64,000 nucleotides of DNA from Pollutimonas sp036675275 (GCA_036675275.1 JAKFFG010000031.1:1-64000), one strand, 5' to 3'; shown: positions 36,809 to 45,471, counted from the first letter of the stretch. Translations and numbers: made by a program. Notes: a model not told the origin generated them from the sequence alone.

Positions 36809-37841
36809 GGCCTGGCGCCCTGAATTCTTTCAGGGCGAAAAAACAGAGCTGTCAGTCGTCATTCCGCTGTACAACGAGCATGAGGTGATCGCGATCATGT
36901 ATGAGCGCCTTACCGCTGTTCTAGCCGGTCTGAATATTTGCTACGAACTGGTCATGGTAGACGACGGCAGCCGCGACGGCACACCTAATATGATGAATGC
37001 GCTGGCCAAAGACGATCCTGCGGTGACCGCGGTCTTTCTAAGCAGAAACTTTGGCAAGGAAGCGGCCCTAACGGCAGGTCTGGAACATGCTGCCGGTGCT
37101 GCGGTCATCATCATGGATGCTGACTTGCAGGATCCGCCGGAGCTTATCCCACAGATGCTGCGAGCCTGGAAGAACGGCGCGGACGTGGTTTGCATGCGCC
37201 GCCGCTCAAGGGCGGGCGAGACCTGGTTCAAGCGCTACAGCGCACGTCAATTCTACCGAACGCTCAATGCGATCAGCGAGGTGGACATCCCGCCCGACAC
37301 AGGTGATTTCCGCTTGCTAAGCCGCAAGGCCGTCTATGCATTGCAACAGTTGAATGAGCGGAACCGCTACATGAAGGGCTTGTTCGCCTGGATAGGATTG
37401 CCCACCACCGTCATTGAGTATGACCGTATGCCGCGGGTGGCCGGTGTCACCAAATGGGACTACCTCAGCCTTTTTAATCTTGCCTTTCAAGGCATTACTT
37501 CTTTCTCGACTGCACCGCTGCGCTTGGCCATGGCCGGTGGTCTGCTGACTGCGCTTTTCGGCGTTTTGTTCACCCTGTGGGTTGTTGTCAAGGCGCTTGT
37601 CTTAGGTGATCCAGTACAAGGTTACCCATCCCTCATCTCCATGATCACGATTCTTGGCGGCGTTCAATTGCTATCAGTCGGCTTGCTTGGGGAATACATC
37701 GGCAAGACCTATTACGAAACGAAGCAACGACCCGTCTATTTGGTGCGCGATGTCGTGCGGCGGGGAAAACCAGTGGACGAAATGGCAACACGTTCTGCGA
37801 GCATGTCTGTAGGGAAAGAGCTTTATGCCCCGGTTAAGTGA
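36792..37841 (+). CDS. GT2-family undecaprenyl-phosphate glycosyltransferase (ArnC/GtrB/LgmA-like)
   Basis: About 349 residues. GT-A motifs LSVVIPLYNEHEV, MVDDGSRDGT, IIMDADLQDPPEL, then two C-terminal membrane segments (about residues 228-252 and 266-288). Enzymes of this group attach a sugar to undecaprenyl phosphate on the cytoplasmic side. In Bordetella the homologous step supplies glucosamine for lipid A. ATG 36792 lies inside the end of gtrA. The stop overlaps the start of the next gene by 17 bp. Confidence 0.88.
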   Translation: MNALREAWRPEFFQGEKTELSVVIPLYNEHEVIAIMYERLTAVLAGLNICYELVMVDDGSRDGTPNMMNALAKDDPAVTAVFLSRNFGKEAALTAGLEHAAGAAVIIMDADLQDPPELIPQMLRAWKNGADVVCMRRRSRAGETWFKRYSARQFYRTLNAISEVDIPPDTGDFRLLSRKAVYALQQLNERNRYMKGLFAWIGLPTTVIEYDRMPRVAGVTKWDYLSLFNLAFQGITSFSTAPLRLAMAGGLLTALFGVLFTLWVVVKALVLGDPVQGYPSLISMITILGGVQLLSVGLLGEYIGKTYYETKQRPVYLVRDVVRRGKPVDEMATRSASMSVGKELYAPVK

Positions 37842-39348
37842 AGGTATAGCGGCATGGATCACGCTGGTCGCCGTGTTGTTGTTGCCGCTCATCTCCATGA
37901 CGGTTGTTCCGTTTTACGATACGAGCGAGCCTCGCTATGCGGAAATTGCCCGCATCATGGTGGAATCAGGAGATTGGATAACACCCTGGTTCAGCCCCGG
38001 GATCCCTTTCTGGGGTAAGCCACCCCTTTCGTTCTGGGCGCAAGCCCTGTCAATGAAGGCATTTGGCTTTACTGAATTTGCCGGGCGCTTTCCATCATGG
38101 ATATGTCTGCTTTTGACCAACGCCATACTCCTTGCTGGATTGCCATCGTTGCGGGGACCGCGCGTCGCGCTATGGACAGCAATCGTCTATAGCACTTGTG
38201 CACTGGCCTATATAAGTTCGGGCGCCGTACTCACCGATCCTTTTCTGGCGCTTGGTACAACCCTGTCTTTGGTTTCATTTGCTAGGGTCGTGCAAGACCG
38301 CAGCCTCTCCTTAAAGCTATCTGGCGACCACGAACGAGGCGAACCGGCCGGTACGATGCATAAGCCAGGATCCCGGTGGTGGCAGTATGGTTTTTTCTTG
38401 GGGTTGACTATCGGCCTCTTGGCGAAAGGACCTCTGGCCGCGGTGTTGATCTGTGCGCCTATAGTGATCTGGTACCTGATCAATCGAAAGACTTGCTCGC
38501 TGGCCGTATCTTTGCCATGGGGCAGAGGGCTGCTCCTGACCGCAGCGTTAAGCTTGCCCTGGTACGTTCTGGCCGAGATCAAGACACCTGGTTTCCTGGA
38601 TTATTTCATTGTGGGAGAGCACTTTCGCCGTTTCCTGGACCCAGGTTGGGCGGGCGACCTGTATGGTTCGGCCCACAAGCGGGTATATGGAACGATATGG
38701 ATTTATTGGCTTCAGGCTTCGTTCCCTTGGGGTGTCTTGATGTTGGCGACGCTAGTCGGCGCACTTCGCAGCCCGCGCATGCGTTCGGCCATACACGCTG
38801 TCACTGAGGACCCCTTGTTCGGCTATTGGCTTGCAAGTGCTTTATTCACGCCCCTCTTCTTCACGTTCTCTGCCAATATTCTATGGACTTACCTGCTTCC
38901 TTCCTTGGCCGGGTTCAGTGTGCTTACCGCGATGCTTGCCCTGCAGGTGCGCAAGCGATTTAGCTATCCGGATGGCAAGTTATTGTCAGCGGCGGCTATT
39001 GTTCCTGTGGTGGGCCTTGTGTTCAGCGCAGTCGTGTGGATCAATCCCGACCTGCGTAACACGGAGCGGGGCCTGGTGCGTTACGTCATTCAGCGCAATG
39101 AGCCCGCTATACCGTTGTTGTATCTCTCGAAGCCCCCATTCTCGGCACAGTTCTATTCAGGTGGGCGGGTCCGGGGACTTGAGGAAAGCGAACTTAAACA
39201 GGCCATTGATTGTGGAGCTCCCTTTTATTTAGCGATTCCTAAGGAGCAACAGGAGACCATCGCAAGTATGCGCAATAGGTTGCCTGGCCAGATTTTCTCG
39301 AATAAGAGGTACTTCCTGGTAAAAATACCTGCCGCTCAGGCGGGCTAG
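37825..39348 (+). CDS. ArnT-like GT39-family lipid A glycosyltransferase (LgmB-like)
   Basis: 507 residues with about 11-12 membrane segments. The first periplasmic loop has the catalytic acidic residues of GT39 enzymes in YDTSEPRYAEIARIM, followed by FWGKPPLSFWAQ, both diagnostic for ArnT/PMT folds. It would move an amino sugar from undecaprenyl phosphate to a lipid A phosphate, lowering negative charge and increasing resistance to cationic peptides. No arnA/B/D genes for L-Ara4N are present, so glucosamine, as with Bordetella LgmB, is a fair alternative donor (inference). Confidence 0.87.
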   Translation: MPRLSEGIAAWITLVAVLLLPLISMTVVPFYDTSEPRYAEIARIMVESGDWITPWFSPGIPFWGKPPLSFWAQALSMKAFGFTEFAGRFPSWICLLLTNAILLAGLPSLRGPRVALWTAIVYSTCALAYISSGAVLTDPFLALGTTLSLVSFARVVQDRSLSLKLSGDHERGEPAGTMHKPGSRWWQYGFFLGLTIGLLAKGPLAAVLICAPIVIWYLINRKTCSLAVSLPWGRGLLLTAALSLPWYVLAEIKTPGFLDYFIVGEHFRRFLDPGWAGDLYGSAHKRVYGTIWIYWLQASFPWGVLMLATLVGALRSPRMRSAIHAVTEDPLFGYWLASALFTPLFFTFSANILWTYLLPSLAGFSVLTAMLALQVRKRFSYPDGKLLSAAAIVPVVGLVFSAVVWINPDLRNTERGLVRYVIQRNEPAIPLLYLSKPPFSAQFYSGGRVRGLEESELKQAIDCGAPFYLAIPKEQQETIASMRNRLPGQIFSNKRYFLVKIPAAQAG

Positions 39349-39463
39349 CCATTATGTCCGTCGCCAGGGTCACTCCGACCCTCCATACATGAAGTACAGC
39401 ATCGGACTATTTGGGCAGTGCGTGTTCTGTCTCTTTCCGGCGCGGAGAAAACCACCCCTCCGC

Positions 39464-39494
39464 TTGACCTTACTACAGTAGGAAGGTTTAGCTT
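39464..39494 (+). promoter_or_regulatory. MerR-family (CueR-like) operator-promoter before the copZ gene
   Basis: A 21-bp dyad at 39467-39487 with outer arms ACCTT/AAGGT and inner arms CTAC/GTAG lies between a -35 TTGACC (39464-39469) and a weak -10 TAGCTT (39489-39494). The 19-bp spacer is longer than the normal 17, the mark of MerR-type promoters that need untwisting by the activator. The arms match CueR/HmrR-type copper sites. No merR-family gene is in the window, so the regulator is encoded elsewhere. Confidence 0.78.
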
Positions 39495-39536
39495 TTAGTT
39501 ATTCGATTTTGAATGCACGATGAAGAGGAGCAAACA

Positions 39537-39737
39537 ATGATTCAGTTTGAAGTGAACGATATGACTTGCGGACACTGTGTGGGTGCTATAACCAAGGCCA
39601 TCAAGACGGTCGTACCCGAAGCAGATGTTGCTATCGACTTATCCGAGCATGTCGTACGCGTGGAAGGCGCCGCCGACGCAGCCGCCGTAGAACAGGCCAT
39701 ACGCGCGTCGGGCTACAGTCCGTCACGCAAAGCGTAG
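39537..39737 (+). CDS. copZ: CopZ-like copper chaperone (HMA domain)
   Basis: 66 residues, one heavy-metal-associated domain. The metal site is MTCGHC near residue 9, and the fold ends with AIRASGYSP. Such small cytoplasmic proteins carry Cu(I) to export ATPases or regulators. ATG 39537 follows GAGGAG; a start at 39513 was rejected because it lies before this site. Controlled by a MerR-type operator 50 bp upstream. No copper P-type ATPase is in the window, which is its usual partner. Confidence 0.9.
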   Translation: MIQFEVNDMTCGHCVGAITKAIKTVVPEADVAIDLSEHVVRVEGAADAAAVEQAIRASGYSPSRKA

Positions 39738-39823
39738 AAGCCAGGTGCAGCGACGCACGCTGGCCCTTGATTCAATCGTTGCCCGGTCTAGGATGGCGAT
39801 CAGCGATTCAACTGCGCGGCTAG

Positions 39824-40159
39824 TCAGGCCATTTCCGCCATCCGCCCGCACTCTTCCGCGCACTTGCGGCAAGCCCGGGCGCAGCGCTGGCAGTGATCCA
39901 TTTGGTGTTTGCCGCATTCTTCTGCGCATGCCTGGCACACTTCTGCGCACAGGCGGCAAAGGGTCTGGGCAAATTCGCTTCCCCGGGCCATATAACCGGC
40001 CGCGAGACGGCAAATTTGCGCGCAATCCATGTCCAGCTTTATGCAGCGCGCCATGCTCTTAACGTCTTGCTCTTCCAGACAGGAAACAGCGCAGTGGTCG
40101 CATTGGGTGGCGCAAGCATAGCAAGCGTCGATACACGATTGAAACTTTTCATGAGGCAT
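39824..40159 (-). CDS. Csp3-like cytosolic copper storage protein (DUF326 four-helix bundle)
   Basis: 111 residues with 19 cysteines, spaced mostly as C-x2-C or C-x3-C along four helices (CIDACYACATQCDHC, CRLCAEVCQACAEEC, CQRCARACRKCAEEC). This count and spacing match Csp3 proteins that line the core of a four-helix bundle with Cys and hold many Cu(I) ions. No signal peptide is visible, so it is cytosolic like Csp3 rather than exported like Csp1. ATG 40159 has CCGGAG upstream; the frame extends 12 codons further. Faces copZ tail to tail. Confidence 0.87.
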   Translation of the reverse strand: MPHEKFQSCIDACYACATQCDHCAVSCLEEQDVKSMARCIKLDMDCAQICRLAAGYMARGSEFAQTLCRLCAEVCQACAEECGKHQMDHCQRCARACRKCAEECGRMAEMA

Positions 40160-40323
40160 ATTGATCTCCGGCGAGTTTTGGGGTGTCGTTATCACGTGGC
40201 TTCGCTATGCGACGTCACTGCCCATCCACCCAGCAACTGGAATGCCGTCGGAGCAGCACTTTGTTCGTAAACCTGATATTTATCGCGCGATCTGCAGCTA
40301 CACGCGTCGACTCGAACTCTCAC

Positions 40324-40339
40324 ATTACAATTTTGTAAT
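40324..40339 (+). promoter_or_regulatory. Putative CopR box upstream of copRS
   Basis: ATTACA-ATTT-TGTAAT, same 6+4+6 inverted repeat as upstream of copA (33890-33905), centred about 122 bp before the copR start. It lies in the 294-bp gap between the divergent csp3-like and copR genes, so CopR may control both directions. Together the two boxes link copRS to the copper operon. Confidence 0.78.
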
Positions 40340-40453
40340 CATCGCGTCATGTTGGCGTCAGCCCCATCGCACTACAGTTCAATGACGATGATCAACCCGG
40401 AGATAAACCATTCTCTCCATAGCGGCCCGTAAGGGAATTACAGGAATAATCCC

Positions 40454-41137
40454 ATGAAATTGCTCGTTATCGAAGACGAGACCAAAACGGGTGATTACCT
40501 GCGCCAGGGTCTCGTGGAGTCCGGCTTCGTCGTGGATCTGGCTCGCACCGGTCTGGATGGCCACCACCTGGCCCTAACCGGTGCGTATGATTTGATCATC
40601 CTTGACGTCATGCTGCCGGACGTGGATGGCTGGCGCATCGTGCAGGCGCTGCGCGACGCCAAGTCGTCGACGCCGGTGCTTTTCCTGACTGCCCGGGATA
40701 GCGTAGAGGACAGGGTCAAGGGGCTGGAGCTGGGCGCGGACGATTACCTGGTAAAACCCTTCGCTTTTTCGGAACTCCTGGCGCGGGTCCGGACTTTATT
40801 GAGGCGCGGCGCAGCTCCCGTTTTCCAGGACCAGCTGCAGATAGCCGATCTCGTGCTCGACATTCCCCGGCGCAGGGCTCAGCGGCAGAATGTGCGCATA
40901 AATCTGACGAACAAGGAGTTTGCCCTGCTGGAACTCCTGGTACGCCGGCAAGGTGAGGTGTTGCCGCGTTCATTAATCGCTTCACAGATTTGGGATATGA
41001 ATTTCGACAGCGACACCAATGTCATCGACGTGGCCATTCGACGGCTGCGCGCCAAAATCGATGACGACTATGTCCCCAAGCTTATCCACACGGTGCGCGG
41101 CATGGGCTACATGCTGGATGTGGCTCGTGCGGATTAG
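40454..41137 (+). CDS. copR: Copper response regulator CopR/CusR type
   Basis: 227 residues. Receiver: MKLLVIEDETKTGDYLRQGL, Asp in LIILDVMLPDVDG, VKPF; winged helix ends LIHTVRGMGYMLD. The first 20 residues are nearly identical to those known for CopR/CusR/IrlR heavy-metal regulators. Followed 3 nt later by its kinase. A perfect palindrome in its promoter, repeated at the copA promoter, suggests self-activation and control of the copper operon. Confidence 0.9.
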   Translation: MKLLVIEDETKTGDYLRQGLVESGFVVDLARTGLDGHHLALTGAYDLIILDVMLPDVDGWRIVQALRDAKSSTPVLFLTARDSVEDRVKGLELGADDYLVKPFAFSELLARVRTLLRRGAAPVFQDQLQIADLVLDIPRRRAQRQNVRINLTNKEFALLELLVRRQGEVLPRSLIASQIWDMNFDSDTNVIDVAIRRLRAKIDDDYVPKLIHTVRGMGYMLDVARAD

Positions 41138-41140
41138 TTG

Positions 41141-42589
41141 ATGAGAGCTCGGCCGGCATCCCTGGCTGTACGGCTTACCGTTACCATTGGGACGGTCATA
41201 ACAGTCGTACTGCTCACATTCGGTTGGATCGTTGAACGATCAATCAACGATCACTTTGTCCAACAAGATGTGGACGAACTCAATGCCGTGGTCCAAGCGT
41301 TGAAGCACACATTAGCTACCTTGCCGCCGAATATAGCGCCAACGGAACTGAGCGAGCGGTTCGCCGATGCCGTGTCCGGTCACCATAATGCCCAATATCG
41401 TATTTCTTCGGATGCCGGCGTTCAGATTTATGCTTCGCCGGGATCTAACCTGAACAGGTTTGCTGGAATTGCCCGGCCTGTGGAAGAGATAACAATCGAA
41501 ACAGTCGGCATATGGAAAGACCACGGTGAGACATTCCGAGGGGCTGTACTGCGAACCGGATCTGACACCCTGCCCGGATCGGGCATACTGACCATCGCTG
41601 TGGCGACCGGCATCGATTTTCATCTGCATTACCTGGATGGCTTTCGGGACTATCTCCGAATTATCACGGTCGCGGCCTGCCTTTTTGCGATTCTGGCCAC
41701 TTGGCTGGCGGTGCACCACGGCCACGCGCCGATACGACGTATCAGCCGTGAGATGCGCAGAATCGGATCCGATCAATTGCATATACGGCTGGAGCCGGAC
41801 GCCGTACCTGCTGAGCTCGTGGAGTTGGCCACCTCATTCAACGGCATGCTTGAGCGCCTCGAGTATGTATTCCGCCGCCTCTCGGATTTTTCAGGCGATA
41901 TTGCCCACGAGCTGCGCACCCCCATCACAAACCTCAAGACCCAGACCGAGGTCGCACTTTCGCAAGCGCGCAGTGTTGAGCAATACCGGGAGGTCTTGTA
42001 CTCCAACCTGGAGGAGTACGAGCGCATGGCAAAAATGCTTAGCGATATGCTGTTTCTGGCGCAAGCCGACAACAATCTGCTCAAACCTGAACTCGTCAAG
42101 ATCGACCTTCAGGCCGAGATGCGCATTCTTTTCGACTACTTTGGCGCCTGGGCCGAAGAGCGCGGCGTGGGTTTAGAACTTGTCGGTCCGCAGGTTTGCA
42201 TTCTTGGGGACCGGCTGATGATACGGCGGGCGTTGAGCAACCTGTTATCGAACGTGATTCGATACACGCCTGCGGGAGGGGCCGCTACAGCAGCCTTTGC
42301 GGTCGAGTCCGCAAATGTCCGGGTTTGCCTTTCCAATCCCGGACCGCCCATACCGCCAGAACATATAACTCACATTTTTGAGCGTTTCTATAGACCCGAC
42401 GCGTCGCGGCAGCGTAGTGGCGAGGGCGCCGGTCTAGGTTTGGCGATTGTCAAATCAATTGTGGAAGCACATGGCGGAAAGATCGCTGCGCGCTCAACGA
42501 GTGAAGTGACCACGTTCGAGATACTGCTGCCGGAAACGAAATGTTGTAGCGGGCATTCACAACGCGCTGCGCATATGTCCCGGACATGA
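41141..42589 (+). CDS. copS: Copper sensor kinase CopS/CusS type
   Basis: 482 residues. Two membrane helices (about residues 9-31 and 165-190) around a periplasmic sensor domain containing scattered His (SGHHNAQ, DFHLHY); HAMP, H-box DFSGDIAHELRTPITN, N-box ALSNLLSNVIRYTP and G-box EGAGLGLAIVKSIV. CusS-type kinases sense periplasmic Cu(I)/Ag(I). A TTG at 41138 precedes the ATG at 41141, which I take as start. Coupled to copR. Confidence 0.88.
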   Translation: MRARPASLAVRLTVTIGTVITVVLLTFGWIVERSINDHFVQQDVDELNAVVQALKHTLATLPPNIAPTELSERFADAVSGHHNAQYRISSDAGVQIYASPGSNLNRFAGIARPVEEITIETVGIWKDHGETFRGAVLRTGSDTLPGSGILTIAVATGIDFHLHYLDGFRDYLRIITVAACLFAILATWLAVHHGHAPIRRISREMRRIGSDQLHIRLEPDAVPAELVELATSFNGMLERLEYVFRRLSDFSGDIAHELRTPITNLKTQTEVALSQARSVEQYREVLYSNLEEYERMAKMLSDMLFLAQADNNLLKPELVKIDLQAEMRILFDYFGAWAEERGVGLELVGPQVCILGDRLMIRRALSNLLSNVIRYTPAGGAATAAFAVESANVRVCLSNPGPPIPPEHITHIFERFYRPDASRQRSGEGAGLGLAIVKSIVEAHGGKIAARSTSEVTTFEILLPETKCCSGHSQRAAHMSRT

Positions 42590-42635
42590 TGGTCGAAAGC
42601 GAAAAAATACGATAGGACATGTCGCAGTTTTTGGA

Positions 42636-42664
42636 TTGACATAGTGACATCATGATGTCACTAT
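42636..42664 (+). promoter_or_regulatory. Perfect 24-bp palindrome covering the gntR promoter
   Basis: Half-site ATAGTGACATCA (42641-42652) is followed by its exact reverse complement (42653-42664). A -35 TTGACA (42636-42641) and a -10 CACTAT (42659-42664) sit at its two ends, 17 bp apart. A bound GntR dimer would block RNA polymerase completely, so strong self-repression is expected. The predicted start of transcription is within a few bases of the ATG at 42671. Confidence 0.85.
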
Positions 42665-42670
42665 CTTCCA

Positions 42671-43414
42671 ATGCATGATGAACATCAAAACTCCCCTCTT
42701 TACGCAAAGATTGAAAAGACATTGGCGGCAGAAATCGCGGCCCATGTCCTCCCCTGCGGCAGCCGACTTCCCGCTGAAGACAGTTTGATAGCGCGGTTCC
42801 AGGTCAGCCGCACCACAGTGCGCAAAGCGATTGAAAACCTTGTGGCTCGCGGGCTGGTAGAAATCCGGCGCGGCAAAGGAACGTTTGTCACTGAGCCGAA
42901 AATTACGCAAGAATTGAATCAGTTGAGCGGCTTCGTGGAAGACATGGTGGCACTTGGCCGACATCCCACTGCCCGGTTGCTGGATAAGCGTCCCGTGCCC
43001 GCCACCAAGGAAGTCGCACAGCATCTGGACGTGATGCTCGGCGCACAAGTCTATTGCATCAAGCGTGTGCGCCTGGTCGACGGCGTCGCCATGTCGTTCG
43101 ATGAAACCTACTTGCCGGTCGATATCGGCGAGAAGATCGCCAGCAACGATTTGGAAGCGGAACCGATCTTCGAGCTGCTCGAAGACAAATACGACCTGCC
43201 TTTGGTGGAAGCCCAGTACCAACTCGAAGCCGTCACGGCCGACGAGCAGGTTGCCCTGGCGCTGGAAATCGAGGTCGGCAGCCCAATTTTTCTCATTGAG
43301 CGCACCTCCTACACTGAGGGACATCGGCCAATCGACTATGAAAGGCTCTATTACCGTGGCGACCTGATTCGGTTTTCCACGCGACTGTCCCGGCGTTCAC
43401 GGTTGCAGAAGTAA
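42671..43414 (+). CDS. GntR-family (HutC-type) regulator with UTRA domain
   Basis: 247 residues. Winged-helix domain PLYAKIEKTLAAEIAAHVLPCGSRLPAEDSLIARFQVSRTTVRKAI (DNA-binding part: SRLPAEDSLIARFQ and SRTTVRKAIENL), then a UTRA ligand domain from about residue 80. No ribosome site is visible before ATG 42671 and the promoter -10 ends 6 bp upstream, so the message may be leaderless. It probably controls itself and the sulfite/sulfonate-type exporter that follows 12 nt later. Confidence 0.88.
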   Translation: MHDEHQNSPLYAKIEKTLAAEIAAHVLPCGSRLPAEDSLIARFQVSRTTVRKAIENLVARGLVEIRRGKGTFVTEPKITQELNQLSGFVEDMVALGRHPTARLLDKRPVPATKEVAQHLDVMLGAQVYCIKRVRLVDGVAMSFDETYLPVDIGEKIASNDLEAEPIFELLEDKYDLPLVEAQYQLEAVTADEQVALALEIEVGSPIFLIERTSYTEGHRPIDYERLYYRGDLIRFSTRLSRRSRLQK

Positions 43415-43426
43415 ACGGGAGTCGCA

Positions 43427-44287
43427 TTGGAAACCTCAACGATTCTTTGGCTATTTGTGGCCGCTTTTGGCGCAAGTGCGCTTGGCGGTGTACTTGGAAT
43501 GGCGAGCGGCATCTTCATCGTGCCGATTCTCACGCTGTTCTTCAATGTCGATATACATGTCGCGATAGGCGCCAGCATCGTCTCGGTTATCGCCTGCTCA
43601 TGCGGCAGCGCCGCGCCATTCTTGAAAGGCCGCTTGACCAACATTCGACTGGCGATCGTTCTGGAGACGGCTACTACGCTCGGAGCGTTGACCGGTGTAT
43701 TTCTTGTCGGCGTTGCATCAACGTCTTTTCTTTACGGCCTGTTTGCCGTCATTCTGGCCGTCTCGGCAAAACAGATGCTTGCGCGTCGCCGTGAATCGAT
43801 CGATACGAGCGCGCCCAATGTAAAAAGCTGGGCGACCGTATTGCGCCTGCATTCGAGTTTCCCTGATCGAGCGCTGGGCACGGAGGTGCCTTACCAAGTG
43901 AGTCGTGTACCGCTGGGTCTGTTCCTGATGTACGGCGCGGGCCTGATCTCGGCGCTACTGGGCATTGGCTCGGGCGTGCTGAAAATTCCCGCGATGGACA
44001 CCGCCTTGCGACTACCCATCAAGATTTCGTCCGCGACATCCAATTTCATGATCGGCGTGACCGCTGCTGCAAGTGCTAGTGTCTATTTCGTACGCGGTGA
44101 TATCGACATCGGCATTGCCGGTCCTGTCGCGCTTGGCTCGGTTGTCGGAGCCCTGCTTGGTGCGCGGCTGCTCATGGGGCTTGCTCCCGACAAGCTGCGT
44201 ATTTTCTTTGTCATTGTCCTGGCGCTACTGGCTGTCCAAATGCTCATGAGCGCTTTCGGCGTACAGACTCCCACAGAGGCGGCATGA
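43427..44287 (+). CDS. TauE/SafE (TSUP) family anion exporter
   Basis: 286 residues, about eight membrane segments in two halves, each starting with the TSUP glycine-rich pattern (LGGVLGMASGIFIVPIL; SALLGIGSGVLKIPAM). Members export sulfite, sulfoacetate or other organosulfur anions. TTG start at 43427 follows ACGGGAG. Stop overlaps the DUF1634 gene by 4 nt (ATGA). The GntR gene upstream suggests a catabolic inducer. Confidence 0.87.
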   Translation: METSTILWLFVAAFGASALGGVLGMASGIFIVPILTLFFNVDIHVAIGASIVSVIACSCGSAAPFLKGRLTNIRLAIVLETATTLGALTGVFLVGVASTSFLYGLFAVILAVSAKQMLARRRESIDTSAPNVKSWATVLRLHSSFPDRALGTEVPYQVSRVPLGLFLMYGAGLISALLGIGSGVLKIPAMDTALRLPIKISSATSNFMIGVTAAASASVYFVRGDIDIGIAGPVALGSVVGALLGARLLMGLAPDKLRIFFVIVLALLAVQMLMSAFGVQTPTEAA

Positions 44288-44598
44288 AGACTACGACAGA
44301 AAATTTCGAGCGCCGGGAACGGCTCATTGCCGCCTTGCTTTGGTATGGCACATGGGTCGCCTCCGCGATTATTGCGGCCGGCATGGTCTTGAGTGCGCTT
44401 CCGCAGTTTGACTCGTTTCTCTTCGGTTTCAGCGGCTACGCCATCGTAAAAGCCGGCATAGCGCTCTTCATTCTCTTGCCGATCGCGCGGGTGGCTTTGA
44501 TGCTGGCCATTTTCCTGCATGAACGCGATTATGTGTACACGGCGATCTCGACGTTAGTCCTGGCGATTATCGCGGCGGGGATAGTGTTCGGGTTGTAA
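44284..44598 (+). CDS. DUF1634 membrane protein
   Basis: 104 residues, three membrane segments (LLWYGTWVASAIIAAGMVLS, AIVKAGIALFILLPIARVAL, ISTLVLAIIAAGIVFGL). DUF1634 proteins are nearly always encoded directly beside TSUP exporters and are thought to be a small partner subunit. Here the start overlaps the exporter stop as ATGA, giving coupled translation. Convergent with the IclR gene. Confidence 0.87.
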   Translation: MKTTTENFERRERLIAALLWYGTWVASAIIAAGMVLSALPQFDSFLFGFSGYAIVKAGIALFILLPIARVALMLAIFLHERDYVYTAISTLVLAIIAAGIVFGL

Positions 44599-44613
44599 AG
44601 GGACCACGAAGCC

Positions 44614-45402
44614 CTAAACCGCCCTCCCTTCCATTCTGTTCTTGATCACCGCGGCGAGTTCAAGCAACGGTCGATGGAGTTTGTCGCTGACGCTCGATAA
44701 AGACTCCGTGGTGGCGACGCTCACGTTCAAGACATGAATCGCGTAGCCGGAACAGACCAGCGGCGTTGCCAATGCGACAACCTCCGGTTGCCATGAAGCC
44801 GCGCAATAGCCGTCGGCCGCAACGCTTCGGATGGCCTGGTCGATTTCTTTATGGAGTGTTGCCCATGCGCCTGGGCGACGCGTCATCAGATGCGCCATGA
44901 TAGTTTCCCGCTCTTCTGGGGTCGCCACGGCAAGGTAAGCACGGCCAAGTGAAGTCAGCTCGATCGGCACACGCAAGCCGGCAACTACATTGCGCAAAGA
45001 AACTTTGCGGTTGTAGCGAACCGATTCAAGATAGACCATCTCTTCACGATCCATGGTGGCAAGGCCGACATTGATCTTCAAATCTTCAGCTGTCCTGCGC
45101 ATCAGCGGCGCCGCCACCTGCAGGATAGGAGAACCCGTGCGCATGGCTTGGCCCAGGCTCAGCAACGGAGCGGCCAGGCGGTAGGCGCGCTCACGCTGAT
45201 CGTAGTCAAGCATGCCCGTTCGTACAAGCGTTTGGGTGAGCCGACTGACAGTTGGCCGCGACAAGCCCGTTCGGTCCGCAAGCTCACCATTTCCCAGTAA
45301 ACCGGCGCCGGGTCGAAAGGCGCGCAAAATCTCGATTCCCCGCTCCAGAGATCGATTCTGTGCCGGTAAAACCAGCCTTTCTGATTCTTCCTTCTTCGCC
45401 AT
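44614..45402 (-). CDS. IclR-family transcriptional regulator
   Basis: 262 residues. HTH region LERGIEILRAFRPGAGLLGNGELADRTGLSRPTVSRLTQTL and a C-terminal effector domain (INVGLATMDREEMVYLESVR, VATPLV). IclR-type proteins often control aromatic or acyl-CoA pathways. Divergent from the Bug/enoyl-CoA hydratase/acyl-CoA synthetase/MmgE operon across 208 bp, which is its likely target; an imperfect dyad lies in that space. Confidence 0.88.
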   Translation of the reverse strand: MAKKEESERLVLPAQNRSLERGIEILRAFRPGAGLLGNGELADRTGLSRPTVSRLTQTLVRTGMLDYDQRERAYRLAAPLLSLGQAMRTGSPILQVAAPLMRRTAEDLKINVGLATMDREEMVYLESVRYNRKVSLRNVVAGLRVPIELTSLGRAYLAVATPEERETIMAHLMTRRPGAWATLHKEIDQAIRSVAADGYCAASWQPEVVALATPLVCSGYAIHVLNVSVATTESLSSVSDKLHRPLLELAAVIKNRMEGRAV

Positions 45403-45471
45403 ACTGTATGCGCACCGGCGATCCGGTCCTGTGCTCCAAGGCAGTTAAAACCAAGTTAATTGCCGATTTTC

